NCBI GenBank assembly: GCA_017446455.1
Contig: JAFSQV010000059.1
Location: 1-49,665, forward strand
Direction of reading: 5' to 3'
DNA length: 49,665 nt
Origin: Paludibacteraceae bacterium
GTDB lineage: Bacteria; Bacteroidota; Bacteroidia; Bacteroidales; Paludibacteraceae
This document shows positions 8,701 to 16,938 of the stretch, piece by piece (position 1 is the stretch's first letter; every line of letters begins with the position of its first letter). Position numbers and translations under genes: made by a program. The notes under the pieces were generated by a model. It was not told the origin of the DNA. It was given only the letters and a program-made list of their open reading frames with translations, and searched no databases.

Positions 8701-10352
8701 TTGTAGATATACATCTGAATCGACTCGATGCCATCGGGAACCACGAAGTTCATACCGATCAACTGCCATTCAGCCGATAACTGGTTATCCCGCGCGTATT
8801 TCCAAGTCTCCGGCGTGCCGTACCGCCAGTCGGGCTGGATGTCGCCGGTGGATTTCTCGGCCAAGACGGCGCCGGTAGTCGGGTCCTTGAGCACGAATTT
8901 CATGCGCGGATAGACGTAACTGCCGCCGAAATAATCCAGCTGTCCGGCATAGTGCACATTGACTACATAGGCGCTGAAGGTTAGTTTGCTTCCTGCGCAA
9001 AGTCCGTCTATGGTCTTGCTGTAGAACGGCTCTGCGCCGCCCATTCCGTCCACCTCCAGGAGATAACCTCGGGTATAGTCTCCGGGATAGGTATGGTCGT
9101 CCTGTAGATGCCATTGGATACCATTATGCCAGCCTTGTTTACGGACGGTATAATTACCGCTACCCAATCTGTTGCCGGAGTTGTGGTACTGCGAACTCAT
9201 ACCCGGTACACTCAGCGAACTCACCGCCGGATCGTTCGGGTCATTTCCTCCGAAATCCTCCCGGAAAAGGAGTGTCCCGTCGATGCAGAGTGGCTCTACA
9301 CATTCGTTCACTCTCAGTCGGAAGGGTTCACTCACGGCACGGCAGTTGATGCTCTCGATATTTCCATCGCCGGAGACGGCAACTTTATACCAACCAGAGT
9401 CTGCTTTTTGAATGGCATCAAAGGAGAGAATTCCTCCGTTGAAATCAGCGATTTCTGTCCATGTGACGCTATCCGCCGAGTGCCACCATTTATAGGCTAA
9501 TGGTTCAGCAAACGTACCATCGTTGGTAAAGTTGGCAGTGAGGGTTGTTGAGGCGTTTGTACATACTTCCGCCTCGCCCTCAATCGTTACCGGCGGTGCG
9601 CAGAGACGGATCTCGATGTCATCGATGGCAAAGTCGTTGCCGTTATACTGCATACAAGCATTCTTGATGATCAGCTTGATAGCCGTTCTACCCGGCGGCA
9701 CCGTGAAATTCATACCCACCAGGTTCCAATGCGCCGAGTTCCTCCATTCACCGGACATCCCCTTATAACTTCGATCGACAGGAATAGGACCGGTGTTATA
9801 AGGGGGTGTGATCTCTGAACCTGTCTCCGGATCAGCCAGCACAAAACTTAACTGGGGGTCACCATTATTTCTATCTACGTCGTAGGAATGAGCGGTGGTT
9901 ACATTCACGGCGTACGCAGTGAAGGTCAGCCGGGATCCTTCGCATAGGCCATCGATGATCGTCTCATAGATGGTAGCACCATCCGTCCTGCCATCGATCT
10001 CTAAGAGGTAGCCGCGGCTGTAGTCATTTGGGTAAGTGTGATCGTCCATGATGAACCAGTGTGAGTAACTATACCCTACAGAGTTACGGTATCCGACTTT
10101 GGTTACGAGGTACCGACCGCTACCCATGCCCGTGCAGCCTGGTCTGCCGTTGCAATGAGCGGTGTCGTAGATCTGCATGTAACTGCTGGTCATGCCCGGG
10201 ACAGGATCCGTACCGGCTACCGGATCGGACGGGTCATTGCCGCCGAAATCTTCGCGGAAGAGAAGCGTCCCATCCATGCAAAGCGTCTCCTCCTGCGCCA
10301 TCATCGGCAGCGCAAGCGCCAAACATAGTACTATACCTAAGATCCGTTTCAT
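5796..10352 (-). CDS. Giant secreted protein with four 'FREDFGGNDP' modules and T9SS-type C-terminus
   Basis: A 1518-residue surface or secreted protein. I start at ATG 10352 (MKRILGIVLCLALALPMMAQ, a signal peptide); a start four codons earlier is possible. Four tandem modules begin near residues 24, 355, 675 and 1005. Each opens with LC-DG-LLFREDFGGNDP, has conserved DDHTYPND and GNDFALDDIEI segments resembling a jelly-roll binding domain, and in the first three is followed by an Ig-like domain (WWHS-DS-TWTEI, DSGWYKVAVSG). Then come two DTTVCDTL-WRG repeats, proline-rich linkers (PEPPTPP type) and a final NKYDWQLLC/FQWYKN region. The end, RVQIYNSQG..GVYLYRY..KKVVL, looks like a type A T9SS sorting domain. 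Translationally coupled to the barrel gene 4882-5799. Ligand and role are unknown. Confidence 0.88.
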   Translation of the reverse strand: MKRILGIVLCLALALPMMAQEETLCMDGTLLFREDFGGNDPSDPVAGTDPVPGMTSSYMQIYDTAHCNGRPGCTGMGSGRYLVTKVGYRNSVGYSYSHWFIMDDHTYPNDYSRGYLLEIDGRTDGATIYETIIDGLCEGSRLTFTAYAVNVTTAHSYDVDRNNGDPQLSFVLADPETGSEITPPYNTGPIPVDRSYKGMSGEWRNSAHWNLVGMNFTVPPGRTAIKLIIKNACMQYNGNDFAIDDIEIRLCAPPVTIEGEAEVCTNASTTLTANFTNDGTFAEPLAYKWWHSADSVTWTEIADFNGGILSFDAIQKADSGWYKVAVSGDGNIESINCRAVSEPFRLRVNECVEPLCIDGTLLFREDFGGNDPNDPAVSSLSVPGMSSQYHNSGNRLGSGNYTVRKQGWHNGIQWHLQDDHTYPGDYTRGYLLEVDGMGGAEPFYSKTIDGLCAGSKLTFSAYVVNVHYAGQLDYFGGSYVYPRMKFVLKDPTTGAVLAEKSTGDIQPDWRYGTPETWKYARDNQLSAEWQLIGMNFVVPDGIESIQMYIYNDVAHNGSGNDFALDDIEIHLCAPPVTIAGESEVCTNTSTTLTANFSNDGTFAEPLTYKWWHSTDSITWTEISGFNGEILTFNAVQKNDSGWYKVAVSGDGNIESVNCRAMSDPFLLKVNKCTEDLCIDGILLFREDFGGNDPDNPEVISNANEARAAVLGMSSNYIPCLSRTSGMSSGKFLVTKQGYQNGIQWHIMDDHTYPNDKTKGYLLQIDGRGDNAPFYTTTIEGLCPGSRLTFSAYVANVMTWGHYTNPNRDDIYPRMKFVLTDPSSEAELATYDTGDIPFDSAFIEDNSSWQYSAHWRLIGMNFTVPDNISRVKLTIFNNVPINGSGNDFVLDDIEIHLCAPPVTIEGETEVCTNTSTTLTANFSNDGTFAEPLAYRWWHSADSVTWTEIADFNGGILSFDAIQKADSGWYKVAVSGDGNIENINCRAVSEPFRLRVNECEPPEPPVEELCMDGILLFREDFGGNDPSAPRVSTNPVPGMSYTQATNDAFHSMGSGKYIVTKSGYCNGDTTGWSLPGADQSTYRSQWYIQDDHTYPNDYSRGYFMEIDGSGGNQQFYQTEISGLCEGIELTFSAYVANVFTWFQYDWYTRNRGSVIAPCLKFVLTNPQTGETLVEKNTQQIPFAEDLAVKTDWQYSSPWYLVGMNFIVPSGVPAIRLTIYNNVTNGNGNDFALDDIEIRLCMTPDTIRTDTTVCDTLQQIAWRGKEYAVADTLRDTLPSPCGFDSIYYELHVATKHCEKPEPPTPPEPPVPPCPEIVTERADTTVCDTLMPFTWRGMVFEEAGEKRWMEKSPRDCDSIEHVYTLRTIHCEKPEPPTPPDPPDPPLPPDPPQPADTLFEIIVNKYDWQLLCNNVALRNYFPAQTATAFQWYKNEQAIPGATGDDYSEHNELQGVFQLNVHLNDGRSIWSNIIEIEGPEDAPARVQIYNSQGMPVSEGQMTRGVYLYRYVKGKEVWTEKKVVL
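6630..10285 (-). repeat. Four tandem about 1-kb coding repeats
   Basis: Internal repeat of the 1518-residue protein. The opening segment recurs at about 10245-10283, 9252-9290, 8291-8329 and 7302-7340. Ig-like parts of copies 1-3 are close to identical at DNA level over long runs (compare 7555-7650, 8525-8620 and 9495-9590), pointing to recent duplication or gene conversion. Confidence 0.85.
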
Positions 10353-10377
10353 ATGTCCGTCCAAACCTTTGCGGCTG

Positions 10378-10409
10378 CAAAGGTACTGCTTTTTTTTGAT
10401 ATATGCAAA
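10378..10409 (-). promoter_or_regulatory. Promoter of the 10352-4882 unit
   Basis: Minus strand TTTG (10409-10406), 20-bp spacer with eight A's then GCAG, and TACCTTTG (10385-10378). It places the transcription start 15-20 nt before ATG 10352, supporting that start. Confidence 0.78.
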
Positions 10410-10439
10410 TAATTATCTCTTAATTCATTATTTTCTATA

Positions 10440-11396
10440 TTATTTCATCATTGCGCACATGCATCGTCTGCGTTGGACGGTAGTCTGACCGGGCCAAAGA
10501 GAGATTGCTACTTTTACCCCTGCCGACCACGGCCTGACGGCACTCGTCTTATCCGTACCGACCAGACCTTGATATTCGCTCATGAAAGTATAGTGATTGC
10601 GCTCGGTAGCAAAGCCGATAGGAATATGTTTGCCCGATTTCATCGATGCAAAATCCATCGGCATCCATTGTACATAAGCTGCCACCACCAGCTGTGCCCT
10701 CTCTCCTAAACGCATGACCATACCGGCTTCCCCGTACGCCGATAAACCCAGCGGTCGGATTCTGGAACCGAACGAAGCCTCATGGCGGGGATAATTCTCC
10801 GTCTCGAACCGTCCGGGCAGGTCATGGAGCAGCAGTCTCCATTGTTCATACCATCCCGTATGGGTCACTTCGCCTGAGAGAAGGGTATAGGTGGATCGCA
10901 GCGGGACAGAGAGTAACGCTCCTACTGCCGCATGTAGCCCGTAGCGGGCGTCCGTACTGGCGAAATGGCGGAAACGCAGACCTATCGGCACCTGCAACAA
11001 CCACATCTGCTCACGCTCCTTCCAGTCGTTGAAGGATGCCCGGTGGGTGTATTCTTCGCCCATGTAGTCTCGCAGCCTCCCGCCGTCCGCAGCCGTGCGC
11101 CATTCCATCGGCTCGGTCAGCATGGCGGTGATGGCGATACGCGTGAGCCGGACTCCTGTCTGCAGACCCGCTATCGGAAGGAAGAACCATGTATAGCCTG
11201 CGCCGACAGAGAACGAAGGAGCGACAAACGTCCTTCCGCCGTCTAACTCATAACCCAGACCGCCTACGCCGCCACCGACCTCTATGTCGATATAATGACT
11301 CGGAGAGAACGCGTTTTGCGACCGGCTCATGCCTCCTCCGGTCCCTAACAACCAGAGAACCAGCACCCATACCCTATGACTTGCGCGAATTTTCAT
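10440..11396 (-). CDS. Outer-membrane barrel candidate with C-terminal CxC, divergent member
   Basis: A 318-residue exported protein with an N-terminal hydrophobic signal (VWVLVLWLLGTGGG..) and repeated amphipathic strands (VGAGYTWFFLPIAGLQTGVRL, LLQVPIGLRFRHF, AQLVVAAYVQWMPMDF) suggesting a beta-barrel. The last strand (GVKVAISLWPG) is followed by a basic tail with RRCMCAMMK, matching the position of the CxC in the other two barrels, though overall similarity to them is low. It begins 9 nt after the stop of the 1152-residue surface protein and is the last gene of a four-gene unit (20286 to 10440). No known family recognised. Confidence 0.78.
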   Translation of the reverse strand: MKIRASHRVWVLVLWLLGTGGGMSRSQNAFSPSHYIDIEVGGGVGGLGYELDGGRTFVAPSFSVGAGYTWFFLPIAGLQTGVRLTRIAITAMLTEPMEWRTAADGGRLRDYMGEEYTHRASFNDWKEREQMWLLQVPIGLRFRHFASTDARYGLHAAVGALLSVPLRSTYTLLSGEVTHTGWYEQWRLLLHDLPGRFETENYPRHEASFGSRIRPLGLSAYGEAGMVMRLGERAQLVVAAYVQWMPMDFASMKSGKHIPIGFATERNHYTFMSEYQGLVGTDKTSAVRPWSAGVKVAISLWPGQTTVQRRRCMCAMMK

Positions 11397-11405
11397 CGGT
11401 TATAC

Positions 11406-14400
11406 TTATTGTATCTTTTGCCCCGTCGCCGTATATCGTTGATCGCCTACCACCAGCACTAATTGCCCGTTCTCGATGATTTTTCTACATGGCCGTTGGT
11501 CGCTTAGCACCTCTTCTACTCCCTGCCTGGGGTACATCGCGTAGAGACAACTGCGATACACCGTGCCATCCGGCGTCGTCATCTCCACCTGATAGATGCC
11601 GTCCAGTGAAGGGTTCTCGTGGAGAAACTGGTCGGTCTCACCGCTTAGCATCACCCCGTCGCGATACCACTGATACGCTACGAAAGTAAGTTCGCCTTCG
11701 GTGTGCATACCACTGTTATCGACATAGACCACGTCCTCTCCTTTGCGCCGTACGTAGCCGTCCAGGTTGATCGTAAAGGTCATCTTCTGCGGCTTCGCCT
11801 GCTTGCATTTCTCCGGCACGTCTTCATCGGTATAAAAGCGGATTGTCACCTCCTGCGGTCCCAGGGGCACACGTTTGGGGAGAGGTACTTCTATGACATC
11901 CTCTTCCGGCAGAAAAGCACCGATGGAATCGCGGAAACCTGCTTCTTTGGAGGCTTGTGGGAAATAGAGGTCGAAGCGTTCCGGCGCACCGCTGGTAACC
12001 GTGTAGGCAATCTTCAGATGGTTCTCCGTTTCGCATACAGATACCTCCGGCGCTACCTCTACCGCCGGCACCGGCAGCACCTCGCTCACCAGTGTCACCT
12101 CCATCGGGCAGCCTTCGTGAGTCTCATCCGCCGCCACAAACCGCTCTTTGTCTCCCGCAAAACGGAAGGTCTGCGTATGTCCGTCTGCAAACGTATAGGT
12201 GTATTCGTACGGCAGATCACCGGCGCAGATGACAATACTCTCTGTCTTCTTCTCTGCTCTGCCGAAACGCCACGAGGCTTTGCCCTCCGACACCTGCCAT
12301 TCGCCCTCGCAGACGACGTTCTTTACTGCCCTTTGCAAGAAGATACTCACCGGCGCCGTCAGGTGGTACTTTCCTAACGGGATAGCTGTGTTCAGTATGG
12401 GCGCGTCTATATGAAGTGTGTCAAACGGCTTCGTGTCCGTACTGCCGCGATAGATCAGCCAGCAATACTGGAACATGCTACCCGCCTCTCCTTGCGCAGG
12501 CTCTTCTTCGCCAATACGGGCGGTTATCTCGTCCGGCACACCTGCGTCAGTACATACCTGCAGATCAAACGGCTCAATACTTCCGGCGCTGTATCCGCCG
12601 TAAACGGTGATACGCACACTGCCCCTTGAGGTGAGCCAGTCCATCAGACCCGTGTCGTCCTTCACTTGCCGCGTGAAGACATACGTATTGCCCGCATCCA
12701 TTGGTATTTTTTCCAAGGGCAGGGAGGTCGTGTCGCTCTCAGGAATCTCCTCTCCGTTGCAGAGCCATCGGTAGGAATAAATCCCGTTTCCGCCGGAGAC
12801 AGTGTCTGTCTCATGGATCGTGTCCGTACATTCCGGGGTACACAGATTGCGGCTGAAACTCTCGATGGAACCGGGGTTTATTGCTTCAAAAACCACCACT
12901 ACATGCGGGTTTCTGGACTCGGTCATACTGGCCTTGCACGCCTCTTCCCGGACGCTTCGCGTGAAGGTGTACATGCCGGTTTTCTCAAAGGTATACGTCA
13001 CCGAAGGAGTCTCTACCTGTTCTCCGTTGATATACAACGGATTACGGGTGTCGTCCGGCATGGGTTTCCAACTCCTTTCTTCTACGACCCACTCGCTCCT
13101 CTTAAGTACCCATTTATAGTGAAACACCTCTCCGCCTCCGGACGCGTCTTGGATACTATGGATGGTCGCCGTCATCGGCAGAATGCCGTAGAGCGTGTCG
13201 GGTTCCTTGGCTAACTCTCCCGGGTCGAACTCCTTTCGCACTTTCAGGAACAACCTCCCCTGCGACCGCGTCCACTCGGTCTTGCATTGCGCGTCATGTA
13301 CATCGCGGCGGAAGGCGTAATCGCCCGGCACGTCGGTCGGCATAGCCCAGGTGTTGTACTCCTCCTGACACAGCCAGATAGTGTCCATCGGCAGATAGGT
13401 CTTCGAGCCGTCTTCCGCGGTGATCACCGTGTCGCGGAAGAGCCGGTACTGGTAGCTGTTCTGCGCGCTTTTCTGCTCGTCATCTTTGCCGCCGCTAGCC
13501 TCCTTGCCGCTGTTGTTCTTCTCCTTAAAGAGCACCTCCTCCTCATTCCAACAGGCGGAATATTCGCCGCTCAAGATACCGGCGTCGAAAGCCTCGTACC
13601 CCTTTACAATCGTATAAACTTGCTTTACCGCCGGACCGCAGCTGATCGTCAGGATCACCTCCTGGTTGCCGCAAGGCCTTCTCACGCCGGCCGATGCTCC
13701 CTTGGGATTCGAAATGATGATTACGTCCGGACTCGGCGAGTACCATTCTCCGGAACCAAAAACCGAACTGTTCAGCCTCTCCAGACCGATACTGTTCCGC
13801 GGGCTGTTTCCTTCTGACGGCGCTCCTACACCTTCCGCACGCATGATCGGCACGGTCTCTGCATCCAGCAAAACGGTCTTGACAGAAAGCTCCGAGGCAA
13901 TGTGGTTGGCAAAACAAACCAACTGCGGATGACTTTCATAGCCTCCTGCGGTGCACCGCCATTCGTTTTCAGGATTCTCATAATAAGGACTGAATTCACC
14001 GATGAAATCGGACGATTTCTGGATAGCATAGACGGTGTTGTCCGTGAGGATCGGGTCCGAACCTCCGTAACCTGTAGCGTACATGCGCGTCAGCTGTTGG
14101 TCGAAATATACCATCGTCAGATTCGTCTCCGGCGCTTCGTTCTTGCCGAATAGCGCGCCTACATGGTCGGTGCCCTTGCAATACCCCATGTTATAACAGT
14201 TGTTCAGAACCGCCGAGGCTTTGTTAAACCCCACCAATCCGCCTACATGGTTATTGCCGTCGGTGATGATTCCGGCGTTGTACGAATAGCTGATCCCGCC
14301 GTAGTTAGTACCTACCAGACCACCGATATTATCGCCGTTGTGCGCGATGATCTGCGCCATGTTAAAGCAATGATGTATCTGCCCGCGGTTGACTCCTACC

Positions 14401-14864
14401 AGACATCCTACGTTACTCGCTGCATCCGTCATGATTTGCCCTTGCGCGATACCCAAATGGTGAATAACTGCCGCGTTTCCGCTTTCGGCAATCAACCCTG
14501 CACCGGCGGGGAGGAGCGAAGAGAGTATATATAGATTGTAAATCACATGGTTGTCTCCGTCTAACTCGCCCTGAAATGGCATGGCGGCACTACCTATCGG
14601 TTGCCAACTCGAAGGGGTGGCTCCGTTGCCGCCTAAATCAAGGTCCGCAGCCAGACGAACGGTCTTTCCTGCAAAATCATCCGTACGGCTCGCAGAGGCG
14701 ATCCAGGCTAACTCTTCTGCCGTCCGAATCGTATAGATTTCTCCGTTGAAATCGGGCATTTGTGTACCTCCGCTCCAGGGTGTCAGACTCTGCGCAAAGG
14801 TATGGGGCGCCCCTAATACCATGCTTATCAGCACAGTATTTATCCACATAAATACGCGTGTCAT
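11406..14864 (-). CDS. Large surface protein with GLUG repeats, Ig-like repeats and short 'NGQL' tail
   Basis: A 1152-residue exported protein with a signal peptide (..VLISMVLGAPHTFAQ). Residues about 40-270 carry GLUG-type motifs (NIGGLVGTNYG, HVGGLVGFNK, C-N-G spacing) as in bacterial adhesins. The middle has at least four Ig/PKD-like repeats with a recurring 'PGSIE..LC....Y-YRW' pattern, reminiscent of SprB-type repeats. A run rich in K, E, S and G (near 450-470) is probably a linker. The end (GVEEV, then IIENGQLVLVVGDQRYTATGQKIQ) is the short tail shared by four proteins of this island and lacks the usual type A sorting ending. It lies 10 nt after the LRR gene and 9 nt before a barrel gene. 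Confidence 0.85.
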   Translation of the reverse strand: MTRVFMWINTVLISMVLGAPHTFAQSLTPWSGGTQMPDFNGEIYTIRTAEELAWIASASRTDDFAGKTVRLAADLDLGGNGATPSSWQPIGSAAMPFQGELDGDNHVIYNLYILSSLLPAGAGLIAESGNAAVIHHLGIAQGQIMTDAASNVGCLVGVNRGQIHHCFNMAQIIAHNGDNIGGLVGTNYGGISYSYNAGIITDGNNHVGGLVGFNKASAVLNNCYNMGYCKGTDHVGALFGKNEAPETNLTMVYFDQQLTRMYATGYGGSDPILTDNTVYAIQKSSDFIGEFSPYYENPENEWRCTAGGYESHPQLVCFANHIASELSVKTVLLDAETVPIMRAEGVGAPSEGNSPRNSIGLERLNSSVFGSGEWYSPSPDVIIISNPKGASAGVRRPCGNQEVILTISCGPAVKQVYTIVKGYEAFDAGILSGEYSACWNEEEVLFKEKNNSGKEASGGKDDEQKSAQNSYQYRLFRDTVITAEDGSKTYLPMDTIWLCQEEYNTWAMPTDVPGDYAFRRDVHDAQCKTEWTRSQGRLFLKVRKEFDPGELAKEPDTLYGILPMTATIHSIQDASGGGEVFHYKWVLKRSEWVVEERSWKPMPDDTRNPLYINGEQVETPSVTYTFEKTGMYTFTRSVREEACKASMTESRNPHVVVVFEAINPGSIESFSRNLCTPECTDTIHETDTVSGGNGIYSYRWLCNGEEIPESDTTSLPLEKIPMDAGNTYVFTRQVKDDTGLMDWLTSRGSVRITVYGGYSAGSIEPFDLQVCTDAGVPDEITARIGEEEPAQGEAGSMFQYCWLIYRGSTDTKPFDTLHIDAPILNTAIPLGKYHLTAPVSIFLQRAVKNVVCEGEWQVSEGKASWRFGRAEKKTESIVICAGDLPYEYTYTFADGHTQTFRFAGDKERFVAADETHEGCPMEVTLVSEVLPVPAVEVAPEVSVCETENHLKIAYTVTSGAPERFDLYFPQASKEAGFRDSIGAFLPEEDVIEVPLPKRVPLGPQEVTIRFYTDEDVPEKCKQAKPQKMTFTINLDGYVRRKGEDVVYVDNSGMHTEGELTFVAYQWYRDGVMLSGETDQFLHENPSLDGIYQVEMTTPDGTVYRSCLYAMYPRQGVEEVLSDQRPCRKIIENGQLVLVVGDQRYTATGQKIQ

Positions 14865-14874
14865 AAAATCTTGC

Positions 14875-16929
14875 TTACTTGATGCGTTTTCCGGTTATAT
14901 CGTAGATACCTTGCGGTGTAATAAAGAGAAGTCTTCCTTCAATAATGGCTTTTTTTTCTGCCTCCTCCGAACCGGTTTCCTCGATTCCCTCCGTGTAGTC
15001 TTTTGCCTCCGGATTGCGCGGAATAACAGGCGGCGTCGGAATGACTTCATACCCGTCGCCTATGAGATCGCCGGTGTAGCCGGTCGTAGCAAAGTCGCCG
15101 AAATAGACATGTATCGGTTTGCCGGTTGCATCCAGCGCCGAAAGCACATAGTTATACCGCGAAGCAACTTCCAAACCGGTGACCATAAAACTCAGGGAAG
15201 ATGGAATCCCGCTGTCAGCATTGTCCATCGAGGCGTTCCTGCCCGGCGCAAAGGAAATGCCGAGCAAACGGCCTCGGGAGTCCAGCGTGAGCGAACAGAA
15301 TTTCGGACCGTCTTTGTAAATATCTATCTGGTACGAAGATGCCGTGCTGTCTGTCGGCCAAATAAAGTTAGCCGTCGTCTCCTCCGCATCTACCGTCACA
15401 TAATTGATTTCCTCTTCTTTCGGCATCCGGAATCGTCCCCAAACAGGATCCTCCGCATAAGCGGCAATACTCTGAACCGGCACGAAAAGCCAGGTGCTGT
15501 CCGGTACTCCGGCAAATGTTGCGCTCTCTACCAACGGCGGGTATGCCGCACGGCAGCGAATCTCCGTAATCAAAGAGTCATTCTTGAAGGCATCGGCATC
15601 AATCATCGCTGTCTTTTTGCCGAAGACCACTTTGCTTAACCCCGAACAACCTTCAAAGGCGTTGCTCTTGATCTGGCGCACCTCGTCGGGAATAATCAGT
15701 TCTTTCAAATAGGTCAGACTTCGGAATGCATTTTCGCCGATAGTATTGAGGGATGGCGGCAAACCTAACGAGTCTATGGCACACTCTTGAAAAGAACCGT
15801 CACCAATGGTAGTCAAAGATTGAGGGAAATGAACCTCTTTTAGCATACTACAACTCTGGAAAGCAACATCTGCAATACGGGTCATGCCTTCTGGCAGGGT
15901 GACGGATGGCAAGGAAGAGCAAATATAAAAAGCACCATTTCCGATGGTTTGAACCGTTGTGGGGATATCGCAACGCTTTAAAACTGAGCAGTTGGAAAAA
16001 GCGAATTCACCGATTATTTGAAGCCCGTCTGGTAATGTGACTGATTCAAGAGCGCTACACCTGCCACACATGGATCCCGGAATGGTGGAGATGTTTTCAG
16101 GAATAACGAGCGATTTCAACGACAGGTTTCCGTAAAATGCCTCACTTCCGATATACGCCAGTGATGGTGGCAATTCGATATAGCTTAACCCGCTTGCATA
16201 GAATGCATGGTGCTCTATTGTATCTACACTCGCCGGTAGTATAACCGTGTCCAATAACGCATTGGAAAACAAGTTCGGACCGATATACTCCACTTTGTCT
16301 CCAAAAACAACATGCGCGAAGTGTTTCATCGGCGTTGCTATTTCTCCTGTTTGGCAATGACGCGCTTTCCATACGGCAACGGAACCGCCTATTCTGTCGC
16401 CTCCGAAAGCATTTCCACCAATCGAAGACAGCGTTTCCGGAAATACAACGGTGTCCGTAAGGGATACGCAATTATTGAAGGCCCTAACGCCGATGGATTC
16501 TAGACTATCCGATAGTTCCAGGTGCTTTAATGCGGAGCAATTTCTGAAGGCCTCTTGCTCTATCGTTCGGACATTTTTGCCCAAACGCGCCACTCTCAAA
16601 CTCCCACAGTTTTCAAAAGCATTATTGCCGATAGTTATAACGCTGTCCGGCAGCGTCACCGACTCCAACGCAGGACAACCACTAAAGGCTCTGCCATAAA
16701 CGGATGTCATTCCCTCGGGAAAAACAATGTGCTTGATATAAACACGCGAAGCGTAATCTCCGAACGTCCAACCCGACATGTCTCCGCGCCCGCTGATGAC
16801 CAGCGTGCTGTCTTCGGAATTCAGCGTCCACGTCAGATTTTCGCCGCACACGCCGTTATACACCGTCGCATAGGCGCTGCTTGCCATCATCGTCAGGCAA
16901 ACAAGAATAATAAATACTTTCGTTTTCAT
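14875..16929 (-). CDS. BspA-like leucine-rich repeat surface protein, copy 1
   Basis: A 684-residue exported protein. After a signal peptide (..LTMMASSAYA) comes a VCGENLTWTL segment usual before BspA repeats, then about 20 LRR_5 repeats (FxxCxxLxxVxLPxxVxxIGxxAF) over residues about 60-495, as in proteins that bind host or matrix ligands. A fibronectin-III-like domain with an unusual insertion (RGRLLGISF) follows at about 515-620, then the linker VIPTPPVIPRNPEAKD, and the short tail ending IIEGRLLFITPQGIYDITGK plus three residues. Same architecture as 21421-23445. It starts 9 nt after the YD-like gene, so it is in the same unit. Confidence 0.9.
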   Translation of the reverse strand: MKTKVFIILVCLTMMASSAYATVYNGVCGENLTWTLNSEDSTLVISGRGDMSGWTFGDYASRVYIKHIVFPEGMTSVYGRAFSGCPALESVTLPDSVITIGNNAFENCGSLRVARLGKNVRTIEQEAFRNCSALKHLELSDSLESIGVRAFNNCVSLTDTVVFPETLSSIGGNAFGGDRIGGSVAVWKARHCQTGEIATPMKHFAHVVFGDKVEYIGPNLFSNALLDTVILPASVDTIEHHAFYASGLSYIELPPSLAYIGSEAFYGNLSLKSLVIPENISTIPGSMCGRCSALESVTLPDGLQIIGEFAFSNCSVLKRCDIPTTVQTIGNGAFYICSSLPSVTLPEGMTRIADVAFQSCSMLKEVHFPQSLTTIGDGSFQECAIDSLGLPPSLNTIGENAFRSLTYLKELIIPDEVRQIKSNAFEGCSGLSKVVFGKKTAMIDADAFKNDSLITEIRCRAAYPPLVESATFAGVPDSTWLFVPVQSIAAYAEDPVWGRFRMPKEEEINYVTVDAEETTANFIWPTDSTASSYQIDIYKDGPKFCSLTLDSRGRLLGISFAPGRNASMDNADSGIPSSLSFMVTGLEVASRYNYVLSALDATGKPIHVYFGDFATTGYTGDLIGDGYEVIPTPPVIPRNPEAKDYTEGIEETGSEEAEKKAIIEGRLLFITPQGIYDITGKRIK

Positions 16930-16938
16930 GATCGTATA

